From Leeuwenhoekiella palythoae (GTDB taxonomy: Bacteria > Bacteroidota > Bacteroidia > Flavobacteriales > Flavobacteriaceae), in contig NZ_FQXT01000006.1 of assembly GCF_900130045.1 (NCBI RefSeq), positions 3,488-67,487 on the forward strand: a stretch of DNA of 64,000 nt, in the 5' to 3' direction. Below are positions 45,609 to 53,701 of this stretch, one piece after another. The notes under the pieces are model-generated. The model saw only the letters and a list, made by a program, of their open reading frames with translations, did not search any database and was not told where the DNA came from. A program made the position numbers and the translations under genes. The first letter of the stretch is position 1; each line of letters begins with the position of its first letter.

Positions 45609-46621
45609 TGAAGTATTTATTAGGTTTAGTATTAGGTTTGATTGCTATAAGTTGCGATACAGATCCAAAGTTGGTTGTGCTTTCAGGACAGGCATTAGGA
45701 ACGGGATATCAAGTACAATTTTATGCCGATGAACGCTTTGAGGTTTCTCAGAAGTTTGATTCTACAATCGCAGCAATTAACAAGTCCATGAGTACGTACC
45801 AGCCGGATTCTGATATTTCAAAGATCAATGCCGGGAATACAACGGTTGTTGTTGATGCTATGTTTAAAGAAGTGCTCGCGTTGTCTAGAAAAGTCTATCA
45901 GGCTACTAATGGCTATTATGATCCCACTGTGGGGATTTTGGTTAACGCTTATGGCTTCGGCCCTGGAAAACCTTTAAAACAACTTGACAGTACAACATTA
46001 GACTCTTTAAAAGCATACGTAGGTCTTGATAAAATTAAAATTTCTGAAGAAGGAAAAATAATCAAGGACGATAAGTCGGTGTATCTTGACTTTAATAGTA
46101 TCGCTAAAGGCTATTGTATTGATAGAATTGGGGCAATGCTTGAGGAGAATGGTGTTGAGCATTATTTGATTGAGTTAGGAGGCGAACTTTTAGCGCACGG
46201 AAAGAATTTGTCTAAAGATCAAGCATGGAGAGTAGGTATTGAAAATATCAACGCTCCGGTCACAGATAGAGATTACACTGAAGCTGTTTCCCTAGAAAAT
46301 AAGGGTATGGCGGGCTCTGGTAATTATCGCAAGTTTAGAGTAGACTCTGTAACGGGTCAGCGTTATGTACATACGGTGAATCCATTAACGGGTTTAGCTG
46401 AAAAAAGTGATGTGCTGAGTTCAACAGTCATTGCTAAAACCTGCGCAGAGGCTGATGCCTATGCAACTGCATTTATGGCTTTAGGTTTTGAACGTTCTAA
46501 ACAAGTTTTAGAACAAGCTGATGCTATTGATGCTTATTTGCTTTACACGCAAAGTGAAGGAGACAGCGTGCAGGTTTATATGTCAACTAAGTTTCAAGAG
46601 TATTTGATTCCGGCTAATTAA
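45608..46621 (+). CDS. apbE: FAD:protein FMN transferase
   Basis: 337 residues with a lipoprotein signal (GLVLGLIAISC). ApbE transfers FMN from FAD to the threonine of flavinylation motifs in NqrB and NqrC, which are encoded 3-5 kb upstream. Motifs: GTGYQVQFYA, SMSTYQPDSDISKIN, VYLDFNSIAKGYCIDRI (Asn where many relatives have Gly), LIELGGEL, GSGNYRKF and the metal/FAD-binding HTVNPLTG, then AEADAYATAFMALG. The last 8 nt overlap the convergent T9SS client gene. Confidence 0.96.
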   Translation: MKYLLGLVLGLIAISCDTDPKLVVLSGQALGTGYQVQFYADERFEVSQKFDSTIAAINKSMSTYQPDSDISKINAGNTTVVVDAMFKEVLALSRKVYQATNGYYDPTVGILVNAYGFGPGKPLKQLDSTTLDSLKAYVGLDKIKISEEGKIIKDDKSVYLDFNSIAKGYCIDRIGAMLEENGVEHYLIELGGELLAHGKNLSKDQAWRVGIENINAPVTDRDYTEAVSLENKGMAGSGNYRKFRVDSVTGQRYVHTVNPLTGLAEKSDVLSSTVIAKTCAEADAYATAFMALGFERSKQVLEQADAIDAYLLYTQSEGDSVQVYMSTKFQEYLIPAN

Positions 46622-48710
46622 TCAAGCTAAAGTGGCCGGTTACACGAGCTCCTTCGGGTAAAACGAGTTCGAACCAATAGTCGTCCGGTTTAAGAATCTT
46701 GTCTAAATACGTTCCATCCCAGCGGGCATCTTGAGCGCTCAGCTCTTTAAGCAATTTTCCATACCTATCATAAATGCGCACATAAGCTCCGGGATATTCA
46801 TTTAAACCAATAAGTTCCCAAGTATCGTGGTAACCATCGCCATTGGGAGTGAAATATCTGGGATAATCCAGAATAAGAAAGGCTTGGGATTGCACAGAAC
46901 CACATCCGTTAAGGTCTCTTACTGTAATAGTATGGTAACCTCTGGATAAGCCGGTAAATGAGTTGTTTGACGTATAGCCTCCGTTATCTAATGAAAACTC
47001 ATAGGCTCCTTGTCCGGTAACATTGATGATCGCTTCATTCTGCGGATAGTTTAGACCTACAACTTCAACATCGACAATTGTTGCGCGCTCTGAGGCTAGC
47101 ACTTGTGTGGTTTTGGTTGTGGAGCATCCATACGAATTGAATGCGGTTACACTATAGGTTCCAGGTTGATTGACGGTGATTGAGTTTAAAGTAGCCCCGC
47201 TTTGACCCGTACTCCATTCATAACGGGTAAACCCTGCATCAATTTGTAAAGTAAACGGATTGGGGTCATCTATACATAAGTATTGAATTTCTTCAAAAGC
47301 GTAGTCAGGGGAATCCACAACCAAAATGTCAAAAGAGCCGTCAGTGTAACAGCCGGTTGCTGAATTTATAGTTCTAAAATAAAGCGTTCGGGAATTTGCC
47401 GAAGCATCCCAGCTTATCGGAAGTCGGTCAACATCATTTGCCCGATTTGCGGTTGATTCATAAAAATAAGTGTCAAAATCGTCAGGATCTAATCCATTTA
47501 ACGCCTCACTTTCAATGTCTGACAAATCATAAGTGAGTGTGGTGTTATCATCGCGACAATATATCAAAGGGTCGGGTTGACTCAATATTGGGCCATATTC
47601 ATAGTCTAGTCTGAAACTATCTGTAATAATGCATCCTGTTGCAGTATTTCTAATATTGAAGAATATTTCAATTCCGCTAAAAGGAACATTGATGTTAGTT
47701 ATAGCCCCGCGATTTGTAAATGCATCAATTGAAGAACTGTAATAAGTAATATTTAGATCGAGGTCAGAACCTGTGATCTGGTCGTTCAACGCGGCAAGGT
47801 CATAATTTTCAACGGTGGTAACATTACAAATATAAAGCTGATTTGGATTAATATAAACCGGATCTCTATTCACAATGAGATCAAATGTTTCAATCGAAGA
47901 GCAGGGCCCGGTTCTACTACTAATGCGCGCGTAGATAGTTTGCCTATTTGCAGTGGTGTTAGTGTATGTGTTGGGTAGCGGATTTTGGTCAAGGTTGGCA
48001 TCACCTAACGAAGCGTGAAAACTAACCTGAGAGTCGGGGTGCCCGCTTGTGATACTTGAAGCTTGACTTGCGAGGTTAAAATCGTAAAAGCCGTCGTTGT
48101 TGCCTACAACATCACAAACTTCTATATCTTGAACGGTATTGTAATCGGGCGTTTCAGGAAACGTGGCAGTAACATTTAAATTAATTGAAAACCCTCCGGC
48201 GCCTATGGCACGATCAACTAAGAGATAATAGCGCTCTCCGGCATTTACTGTTAATTCTTGCAGATACCCATTACCATTGCCTCCCGGTCCCTCAGTAACA
48301 TCTGTTTCTGTTGCGTTTAAACCTGTATTTGCACTTACTCCTGCATTTTGAGGATTGGTGCTACTGCAGCGAATAGACCTTCCTAAATTAGCACAATCAG
48401 TAACCGGACCATAAACCGCAAAGTCATAATCATCTGTGCCATTACCGGGAACGATATCAAAGCCTAATGTTCCGGCTTGATCAATATTGATCTCAAACCA
48501 TACCGTAGCTGTGTTAAAACTGTAACAGGGAGGTACAAAGTTTCCGGGGAGACTGAATTCATCAAAGCCAATACCATTTGGTTCTACACCTACCGGAGTG
48601 TTGCCGCAAAGAATGATAGCATTGGTACAATCATTTGCTTGACTATATATCCAGTTGTTGAAAGCGAGAAGGACAAACAGAATAAAATAGCTTTTTTGCA
48701 TAGCGATCAT
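46614..48710 (-). CDS. T9SS type B sorting domain secreted protein
   Basis: About 698 residues: signal peptide (SYFILFVLLAFNNWIYSQ), a mature start DCTNAIILCGNTPVG, repeated Ig/PKD-like modules, each with a cysteine-containing EVCD, YICN, IYCR or LCID strand, and a C-terminal CHU_C/gliding-type domain (RYFTPNGDGYHDTW, VRIYDRYGKLLKEL, LKPDDYWFELVL). It should be exported by the T9SS and retained or released at the surface. The ATG at 48710 overlaps the stop of the upstream methyltransferase gene (ATGA); an ATG at 48701 is an alternative. No PorP partner is adjacent. Confidence 0.9.
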   Translation of the reverse strand: MIAMQKSYFILFVLLAFNNWIYSQANDCTNAIILCGNTPVGVEPNGIGFDEFSLPGNFVPPCYSFNTATVWFEINIDQAGTLGFDIVPGNGTDDYDFAVYGPVTDCANLGRSIRCSSTNPQNAGVSANTGLNATETDVTEGPGGNGNGYLQELTVNAGERYYLLVDRAIGAGGFSINLNVTATFPETPDYNTVQDIEVCDVVGNNDGFYDFNLASQASSITSGHPDSQVSFHASLGDANLDQNPLPNTYTNTTANRQTIYARISSRTGPCSSIETFDLIVNRDPVYINPNQLYICNVTTVENYDLAALNDQITGSDLDLNITYYSSSIDAFTNRGAITNINVPFSGIEIFFNIRNTATGCIITDSFRLDYEYGPILSQPDPLIYCRDDNTTLTYDLSDIESEALNGLDPDDFDTYFYESTANRANDVDRLPISWDASANSRTLYFRTINSATGCYTDGSFDILVVDSPDYAFEEIQYLCIDDPNPFTLQIDAGFTRYEWSTGQSGATLNSITVNQPGTYSVTAFNSYGCSTTKTTQVLASERATIVDVEVVGLNYPQNEAIINVTGQGAYEFSLDNGGYTSNNSFTGLSRGYHTITVRDLNGCGSVQSQAFLILDYPRYFTPNGDGYHDTWELIGLNEYPGAYVRIYDRYGKLLKELSAQDARWDGTYLDKILKPDDYWFELVLPEGARVTGHFSLIN

Positions 48711-49474
48711 TTAAAACATACGGGCAAGAGCTCTCCTGGTGCTAAGCGGTATTTATCTACAGTTTCTACTGGCATCTTAGCGGTCAGGTCAATTTCTTTT
48801 ACCTCAAAACCTATAGACCGTAATTTATCAAAATAATCGCGACCATAAATCCTAACGTGGTCATATTGACCAAATACTTTTGCGCGTTCTTTAGGATCTG
48901 TTATAGAATCATCAGCAAAGGTCTTGGCTCTACTCAGATCTTGCGGAATTTGTAAGATGGCCATTCCGCCCGGCTTGAGTACACGATATAATTCTTGCAT
49001 CGCTTTAGTATCATCAGGAATATGTTCTAAAACGTGATTACAAAAAATGATATCATAAGTATTTTCACTGAAGGGCAAATCACAAATATCTGCTTTGACA
49101 TCCGCGAGAGGAGAATTCAAATCAGTAGTAGTATAATCAAGATTTTGCATCTGCTTAAAGCGCTTGTAAAAGGCTTGTTCTGGTGCAAAATGAAGTACTT
49201 TTTTCTTTGCTTTAAAAAAATCAGTTTCCTCTTTTAGGTATAACCACAGCAGGCGATGTCGCTCTAACGAAAGGGTAGAAGGGGAGAGCACATTCTCTCT
49301 TTGGTTTTCGTAACCGTACGGCAAAAACTTCTTAAAGGTTTTTCCGTCTATAGGATCTTGATAGGTGTTGCCTCGTAGACTGAAGGCGAGAAAAGGTCTT
49401 GCAATGTAACTGAGACGAATTAATAAAGGGCGCGGAACACTATTTAAAACACGCTTAAAAAGACTTGAAATCAT
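48707..49474 (-). CDS. Class I SAM-dependent methyltransferase
   Basis: 255 residues. A basic, hydrophobic N-terminus (LFKRVLNSVPRPLLIRLSYIARPFLAF) precedes a methyltransferase core: KKVLHFAPEQAFYKRF, YTTTDLNSPLADVKADICDLPF, YDIIFCNHVLEHIPDDTKAM and LKPGGMAILQIPQD. The pattern resembles small methyltransferases of surface-glycan loci, but the substrate is unknown. Start and stop overlap their neighbours by 4 nt each (ATGA), so it is translated in series with the HNH gene and the T9SS client. Confidence 0.85.
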   Translation of the reverse strand: MISSLFKRVLNSVPRPLLIRLSYIARPFLAFSLRGNTYQDPIDGKTFKKFLPYGYENQRENVLSPSTLSLERHRLLWLYLKEETDFFKAKKKVLHFAPEQAFYKRFKQMQNLDYTTTDLNSPLADVKADICDLPFSENTYDIIFCNHVLEHIPDDTKAMQELYRVLKPGGMAILQIPQDLSRAKTFADDSITDPKERAKVFGQYDHVRIYGRDYFDKLRSIGFEVKEIDLTAKMPVETVDKYRLAPGELLPVCFK

Positions 49475-50010
49475 ACTTGAAGATCTCCCCAGTTTTCTCC
49501 GGTTTTAATACGATGCAATTGCATTTCTGAAACACCAAATTGTTTCGCCAAAACTTTTAATCGGGTACGCCTGTTAGGGTCAAGTAATTTTTTCTTAAGT
49601 ACTTTAGCTTCGGCGTAACTTAATTTAGTGTAGTGACGTTCCCCTGAAGTACGGCGCTTAATATCTAACGGACTCGTTTTTTGATGCGCATAGCGCTCTT
49701 TGTGTGTGGCCCATTTTAGGTTTGTAACTCTATTGTCAGTCTTGTCGTGATTGAGATGTAGTACCGCTTTTTCGTTTTCTCCGGCCTTTAAAAACGCTTT
49801 TGCCAGCAACTTGTGCAGATAGAAATTACGGCGTTTGCCATTAGCTAATTTGATGTTTACCGTTACATAGCCATTAATGTGTCCGCCTTTAATAATATTC
49901 CCATTTGGGTTTTTATTGTAGCTGCGCACTTGACCATAATTTGAAAGCCCTATTTTATAGCCTTCTTCCCAGTTATCTTCACGATAATCAATCCAAGTTT
50001 CTAACTGCAT
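49471..50010 (-). CDS. NUMOD4/HNH-type protein, homing endonuclease-like
   Basis: 179 residues. NUMOD4-like start (YKIGLSNYGQVRSYNKN), then an HNH_3-like core: YLHKLLAKAF, VLHLNHDKTDNRVTNLKWAT, and a C-terminal helix-turn-helix resembling NUMOD1-type DNA-binding (YAEAKVLKKKLLDP, VLAKQFGVSEMQLHRIKTGENW). These parts are typical of phage or intron homing endonucleases, yet this gene is neatly placed between map and a methyltransferase gene with no intron, intein or flanking repeat. The central His and Asn are kept, but some acidic positions differ, so it may be a domesticated DNA- or RNA-binding protein. Confidence 0.8.
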   Translation of the reverse strand: MQLETWIDYREDNWEEGYKIGLSNYGQVRSYNKNPNGNIIKGGHINGYVTVNIKLANGKRRNFYLHKLLAKAFLKAGENEKAVLHLNHDKTDNRVTNLKWATHKERYAHQKTSPLDIKRRTSGERHYTKLSYAEAKVLKKKLLDPNRRTRLKVLAKQFGVSEMQLHRIKTGENWGDLQV

Positions 50011-50029
50011 GGCACTTGGTATTTAAAAA

Positions 50030-50848
50030 TTAATTGGTAATAGGTTGAGCTCTAAATGCATCTTCTTCATCGCTGGTAATGCCTAAAGCGTCATAAATAT
50101 ACTTAAAAGTTGAAAGAAGCTCAGGTTTTCCGTCTACTAAAGCAACATCGTGCTCAAAATGAGCGCTAGGCTCGCCGTCGCGGGTAGTGATCGTCCAGCC
50201 ATCGCGATGTTGTTTGATGCGGTGTGTTCCTCTATTTACCATAGGTTCAATAGCGACAACCATTCCTTCAATAAATTTTTTACCGCGGCCTCGACGTCCG
50301 TAGTTAGGCATTTCAGGATCTTCGTGCATTTTAGCGCCCAGACCGTGACCTACTAATTCACGTACAATGCCATAACCGTGATCTTCACAATACTTCTGAA
50401 TCGCATAACCTACATCTCCTACGCGATTACCAAACTTAAATTGTTCAATCCCTTTATAAAGCGATTCTTTAGTGACCTTCAATAATTTTTTAGTTTCAGG
50501 AGCTACTTCGCCTACTTCAAAAGTATAGGCGTGATCCCCGTAAAAACCATTTTTTAAAGCACCACAGTCTATTGAAATAATATCGCCGTTTTCAAGCGGT
50601 TTGTTATTAGGAATTCCGTGTACCACTTGCTCATTAGGGCTCATGCAAAGCGAATTAGGAAAATCGTAAAGTCCGAGAAATCCGGGAATAGCACCGTGGT
50701 CGCGAATACAGGTTTCGGCGATCTTATCAAGTTCTAATGTGGTTACACCGGGTTTTACTTCTGCTGCTAAGGCACCAAGAGTTTTAGACACGATTAGCGC
50801 GCTTTCACGCATAAGTTCTATCTCTTCTCTTGTTTTTACGATAATCAT
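50030..50848 (-). CDS. map: Type I methionine aminopeptidase
   Basis: 272 residues; it removes the initiator methionine from new proteins using two divalent metals. Ligands are visible: the two Asp of SIDCGALKNGFYGDHAY, His in VGHGLGAKMHEDP, Glu in AIEPMVN and Glu in AHFEHDVAL; substrate-recognition segments SPNEQVVHGIPN are also there. It has a -7 box 20 nt upstream and is the first of a four-gene run (map, HNH, methyltransferase, T9SS client). Confidence 0.97.
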   Translation of the reverse strand: MIIVKTREEIELMRESALIVSKTLGALAAEVKPGVTTLELDKIAETCIRDHGAIPGFLGLYDFPNSLCMSPNEQVVHGIPNNKPLENGDIISIDCGALKNGFYGDHAYTFEVGEVAPETKKLLKVTKESLYKGIEQFKFGNRVGDVGYAIQKYCEDHGYGIVRELVGHGLGAKMHEDPEMPNYGRRGRGKKFIEGMVVAIEPMVNRGTHRIKQHRDGWTITTRDGEPSAHFEHDVALVDGKPELLSTFKYIYDALGITSDEEDAFRAQPITN

Positions 50849-50867
50849 AGTCTCCTTTTTGAAGCTG

Positions 50868-50875
50868 CAAAGTTA
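50868..50875 (-). promoter_or_regulatory. -7 promoter box of map
   Basis: Minus-strand TAACTTTG matches TAnnTTTG exactly; predicted leader about 13 nt. Confidence 0.5.
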
Positions 50876-50933
50876 CAAAGTTTACTTGATAATCTACTTG
50901 TAATGCGCGAGGCTTATATAACTAAAATGCTCC

Positions 50934-52340
50934 TTATATATTATCAGGATTATTAGCGATCGTTTTAAAGAGTTTAGCCTTTGCTTTATAAAGCTTGTAC
51001 GTGAGTTCTATTTGCTTCAGCTGGGAATCAATAAGTTTCAATTCGCGCGAATTGATCAAGAAAATCGAACTTTCGCCTACTTGATATTTACGCTCTTCTG
51101 CGTTGAGCATCGTTGCGTAATTGGTAACCAGTTCTTCGGCCATTGCATTTTGCTCTTGCAAGGTGAACAACTCAGTATTCACAGCTTTTATTTTATTCTG
51201 AAGTTGCAAGCGCAAGTTGGTCAGATCCAGTTCGGTGTCTTGTAATTTTAATTTAGCAAGTTCAAGATCTCCACGTTCTTTCCGAAGAAATAAAGGCATT
51301 TTAAAATGCAGTCCGGCTTTATAATTCTGAGTATAAAAACTGTCCAGATTCTCAGGTTCTGATGAAATAAAATTATAATTCACATCAATCACCGGAAGCA
51401 ATTTATTGGCTTTAAGTCGCTTTTCAATTTCTAAACCTTCCACTTTATACGCCAGAGAGCGCATTTTAGGATGCTCGTTGATCTGAAAATCTGCAAGGTC
51501 AAAACCGGTAATATCCAATGTTTCATCAATAACAAAAGCTAAATCGTCTTGAGGAAAAACATCATCCTGTAGCTCCACAGGAATATTATTTCCTAACCAC
51601 AGATAATTAGCCAATTCTAATTTTTTCTGAACGTACTCGAGTTCGACCTCTTTTAAACTCAGCGCTCTGCTTTGAACACTGATTTTAGCTTCAGTCGTAT
51701 CAATTAACGGAATATCGCCCAGCAACGCACTTTGCTTAATTCCTCTAAAACGAACGATGGTATTTTCTAAAGAACGCTCGTAAAGCAGCACTTTTTTATA
51801 GGCTTGTAACCAGTCAAAATAAGCTACAGCCGCATCGTGCAAAATGGCGTTCACTGCCAGATCAAGATCAGCTCGCGCTTGCTGCTGATATACTTTAGCC
51901 TGTTTTAATGTGGCCATACGCTCATTGATCCATAAGCCTTGTCCTAAAGAAGCAGAAATCCCCGCAGTATAGAGTCCGTTTTCAGGAACTGTTTTTTGCG
52001 GATTTAAATAATATCCTTCGTTTTCTTCAAATTGTGCCTTAAGATCAATTCCGTACCAGGTAGGGATTTTAAAAGTAGCATTGAGCAAGTCATAATATTC
52101 AGTTTCTTTAAAAACCTTCTGATCAAAATCTACTTCAACTTTTGGGTCAAAACCACCACGCGCTTTGAGTAGTTTAGCATCTCCGGTTTCTAAAATCAGG
52201 TTGGCTTGCTTCGCTACAGGATGGTTTTGTTTCACCAGACTTATATACTCTGAGAAACTTAAAACCTGCAATGAATCTACCTGAGCTTGAAGCCCGGAAA
52301 CACAACATAGAAAGGCCAGTATGATTATAGCTTTTCTCAT
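50934..52340 (-). CDS. TolC family outer-membrane efflux protein
   Basis: 468 residues: signal peptide (AIIILAFLCCVSGLQAQ) and two TolC/OEP helical repeats, with long amphipathic coiled coils and SLGQGLWINERMATLKQAKVY in the middle. It forms the trans-outer-membrane duct for the ABC-HlyD complex encoded immediately upstream. Its start overlaps the hlyD-like stop by 4 nt (ATGA). It is last gene of the tetR-ABC-HlyD-TolC operon. Confidence 0.92.
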   Translation of the reverse strand: MRKAIIILAFLCCVSGLQAQVDSLQVLSFSEYISLVKQNHPVAKQANLILETGDAKLLKARGGFDPKVEVDFDQKVFKETEYYDLLNATFKIPTWYGIDLKAQFEENEGYYLNPQKTVPENGLYTAGISASLGQGLWINERMATLKQAKVYQQQARADLDLAVNAILHDAAVAYFDWLQAYKKVLLYERSLENTIVRFRGIKQSALLGDIPLIDTTEAKISVQSRALSLKEVELEYVQKKLELANYLWLGNNIPVELQDDVFPQDDLAFVIDETLDITGFDLADFQINEHPKMRSLAYKVEGLEIEKRLKANKLLPVIDVNYNFISSEPENLDSFYTQNYKAGLHFKMPLFLRKERGDLELAKLKLQDTELDLTNLRLQLQNKIKAVNTELFTLQEQNAMAEELVTNYATMLNAEERKYQVGESSIFLINSRELKLIDSQLKQIELTYKLYKAKAKLFKTIANNPDNI

Positions 52341-53695
52341 TTTTTAGCAGAATCTTTATTAGGTGTTGCTGTTGTTGGGGTATAGTAGTTAGGTGGGAAA
52401 CCGTTGAGTTTTCGCCACAACTCATACCAGATGGGCACGTCTTCTAAAAGTGCTAATGTGTTTGCACCGGCGCCTATACGCAAAGCTTCGGGCCAAGGCT
52501 GCTCATCAGGATCGGGAGCTAGAAGCACACGGTATTTTCCGTTAGGGCTTATGAAGCGCTCTACGGCAACTACCTTTCCTCCAAAAGTTCCGAAGGAATT
52601 ATATGGCCAACCGCTAAAAACTATGGAAGGCCATCCATCAAACTGAATACGCACTTTTTCACCATCATGAATCAACGGAAGGTCTATGGGTTTTACATAA
52701 GTTTCTACCGCAATATCATAATTAGTAGGCATAATACTCACCAACTGTTGCCCTTCTTTAAACGTCTCGCCAATACCGCCTATGATTGCTTTATTAATAA
52801 ACCCATCTTGTGGCGCTCGCACGTAATACAAGTTATTGCGGATCTCATAATTGGTGCGGGTATTTTCTAATTTGCTCACCGCAGCTTCGGTGTCTAGTTG
52901 TGTAGAAAGCGCTGTCGCTTGATCACTTTGAGCTTTGGAAATCTTATCTGCGTAGGTTGCTTCAAGACGGTTAAGCTCTATTTGTGCGTTTAACAATTCA
53001 TTGCGACTGGCCAATAATTTATTTTCTTGCGAAATGATCTTAGCCTGAGCTTCCTGCAATTTCAAGCGTTTTTCTTCAACATCGGTCACAGCTTTTAAGC
53101 CTTCTTGTTGTAAGGCCAGCGTTCGCTCATACTGACGCTCGGCAATCCTAAGATTGGTTTTGGTTGCCTCAAAATCAATACTGTCGCTTTTGATCTTTAG
53201 CTGCGCTTGAATACGTTTGTTATCTGCTTGTTTCAGCTTTAAAATACGTTCGCTGCGCAAAGCTTCGATCTGATTACCTAAGGCGTTTACCTTGTTTTTA
53301 TAGGATTCTACCGAACTGGCTTTAGCACGTACCTGTTGGTCTGTACGTTCTACCAGGTTAGGGTCAAAATATTCATTTTTCACTTCGGTAATAAAAAGGA
53401 TCGTATCTCCTTTTTTTACCGACTCTCCCTCGCGTACATACCATTTTTCAACACGCCCGGGAATGGGAGATTGTATGGTTTGCGGTCGCTGCTCAGGGGT
53501 AAGTGTCGTTACATAACCTATACCAGAAATGGTCTGCGTCCACGGCAGAAAAAGTACTACGATTAAGATCACCGTAAACACTTTGAGAAAGCGATTAAAG
53601 TAGGCATAATGCTTTTTCTCTAAGACCTTTTTTGAAGCCTTATAGCCGCTAATATCTACCTTTTCGTTTATTTTATCTTGAGATATATTAAGCAT
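52337..53695 (-). CDS. HlyD family periplasmic adaptor protein
   Basis: 452 residues. One N-terminal membrane helix (FTVILIVVLFLPWTQTISGIG), then a lipoyl/barrel-sandwich half (SPIPGRVEKWYVREGESVKKGDTI), a long coiled coil (about residues 120-280) and the second half (APQDGFINKAIIGGIGETFKEGQQLV), then a beta-barrel domain. It bridges the inner-membrane ABC transporter with TolC. Position after the ABC gene (6 nt gap) supports an RTX/type I-like exporter or a drug/lipid efflux system; no exported substrate gene is nearby. Confidence 0.93.
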   Translation of the reverse strand: MLNISQDKINEKVDISGYKASKKVLEKKHYAYFNRFLKVFTVILIVVLFLPWTQTISGIGYVTTLTPEQRPQTIQSPIPGRVEKWYVREGESVKKGDTILFITEVKNEYFDPNLVERTDQQVRAKASSVESYKNKVNALGNQIEALRSERILKLKQADNKRIQAQLKIKSDSIDFEATKTNLRIAERQYERTLALQQEGLKAVTDVEEKRLKLQEAQAKIISQENKLLASRNELLNAQIELNRLEATYADKISKAQSDQATALSTQLDTEAAVSKLENTRTNYEIRNNLYYVRAPQDGFINKAIIGGIGETFKEGQQLVSIMPTNYDIAVETYVKPIDLPLIHDGEKVRIQFDGWPSIVFSGWPYNSFGTFGGKVVAVERFISPNGKYRVLLAPDPDEQPWPEALRIGAGANTLALLEDVPIWYELWRKLNGFPPNYYTPTTATPNKDSAKK

Positions 53696-53701
53696 AGGAG
53701 T

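Noticed and set aside
49471-50010. The HNH gene as an active mobile homing element or part of a defence island.
   Set aside because: There is no intron, intein, restriction or toxin partner nearby, and 4-nt overlap with its neighbour suggests stable integration. Kept as a separate finding on domestication.
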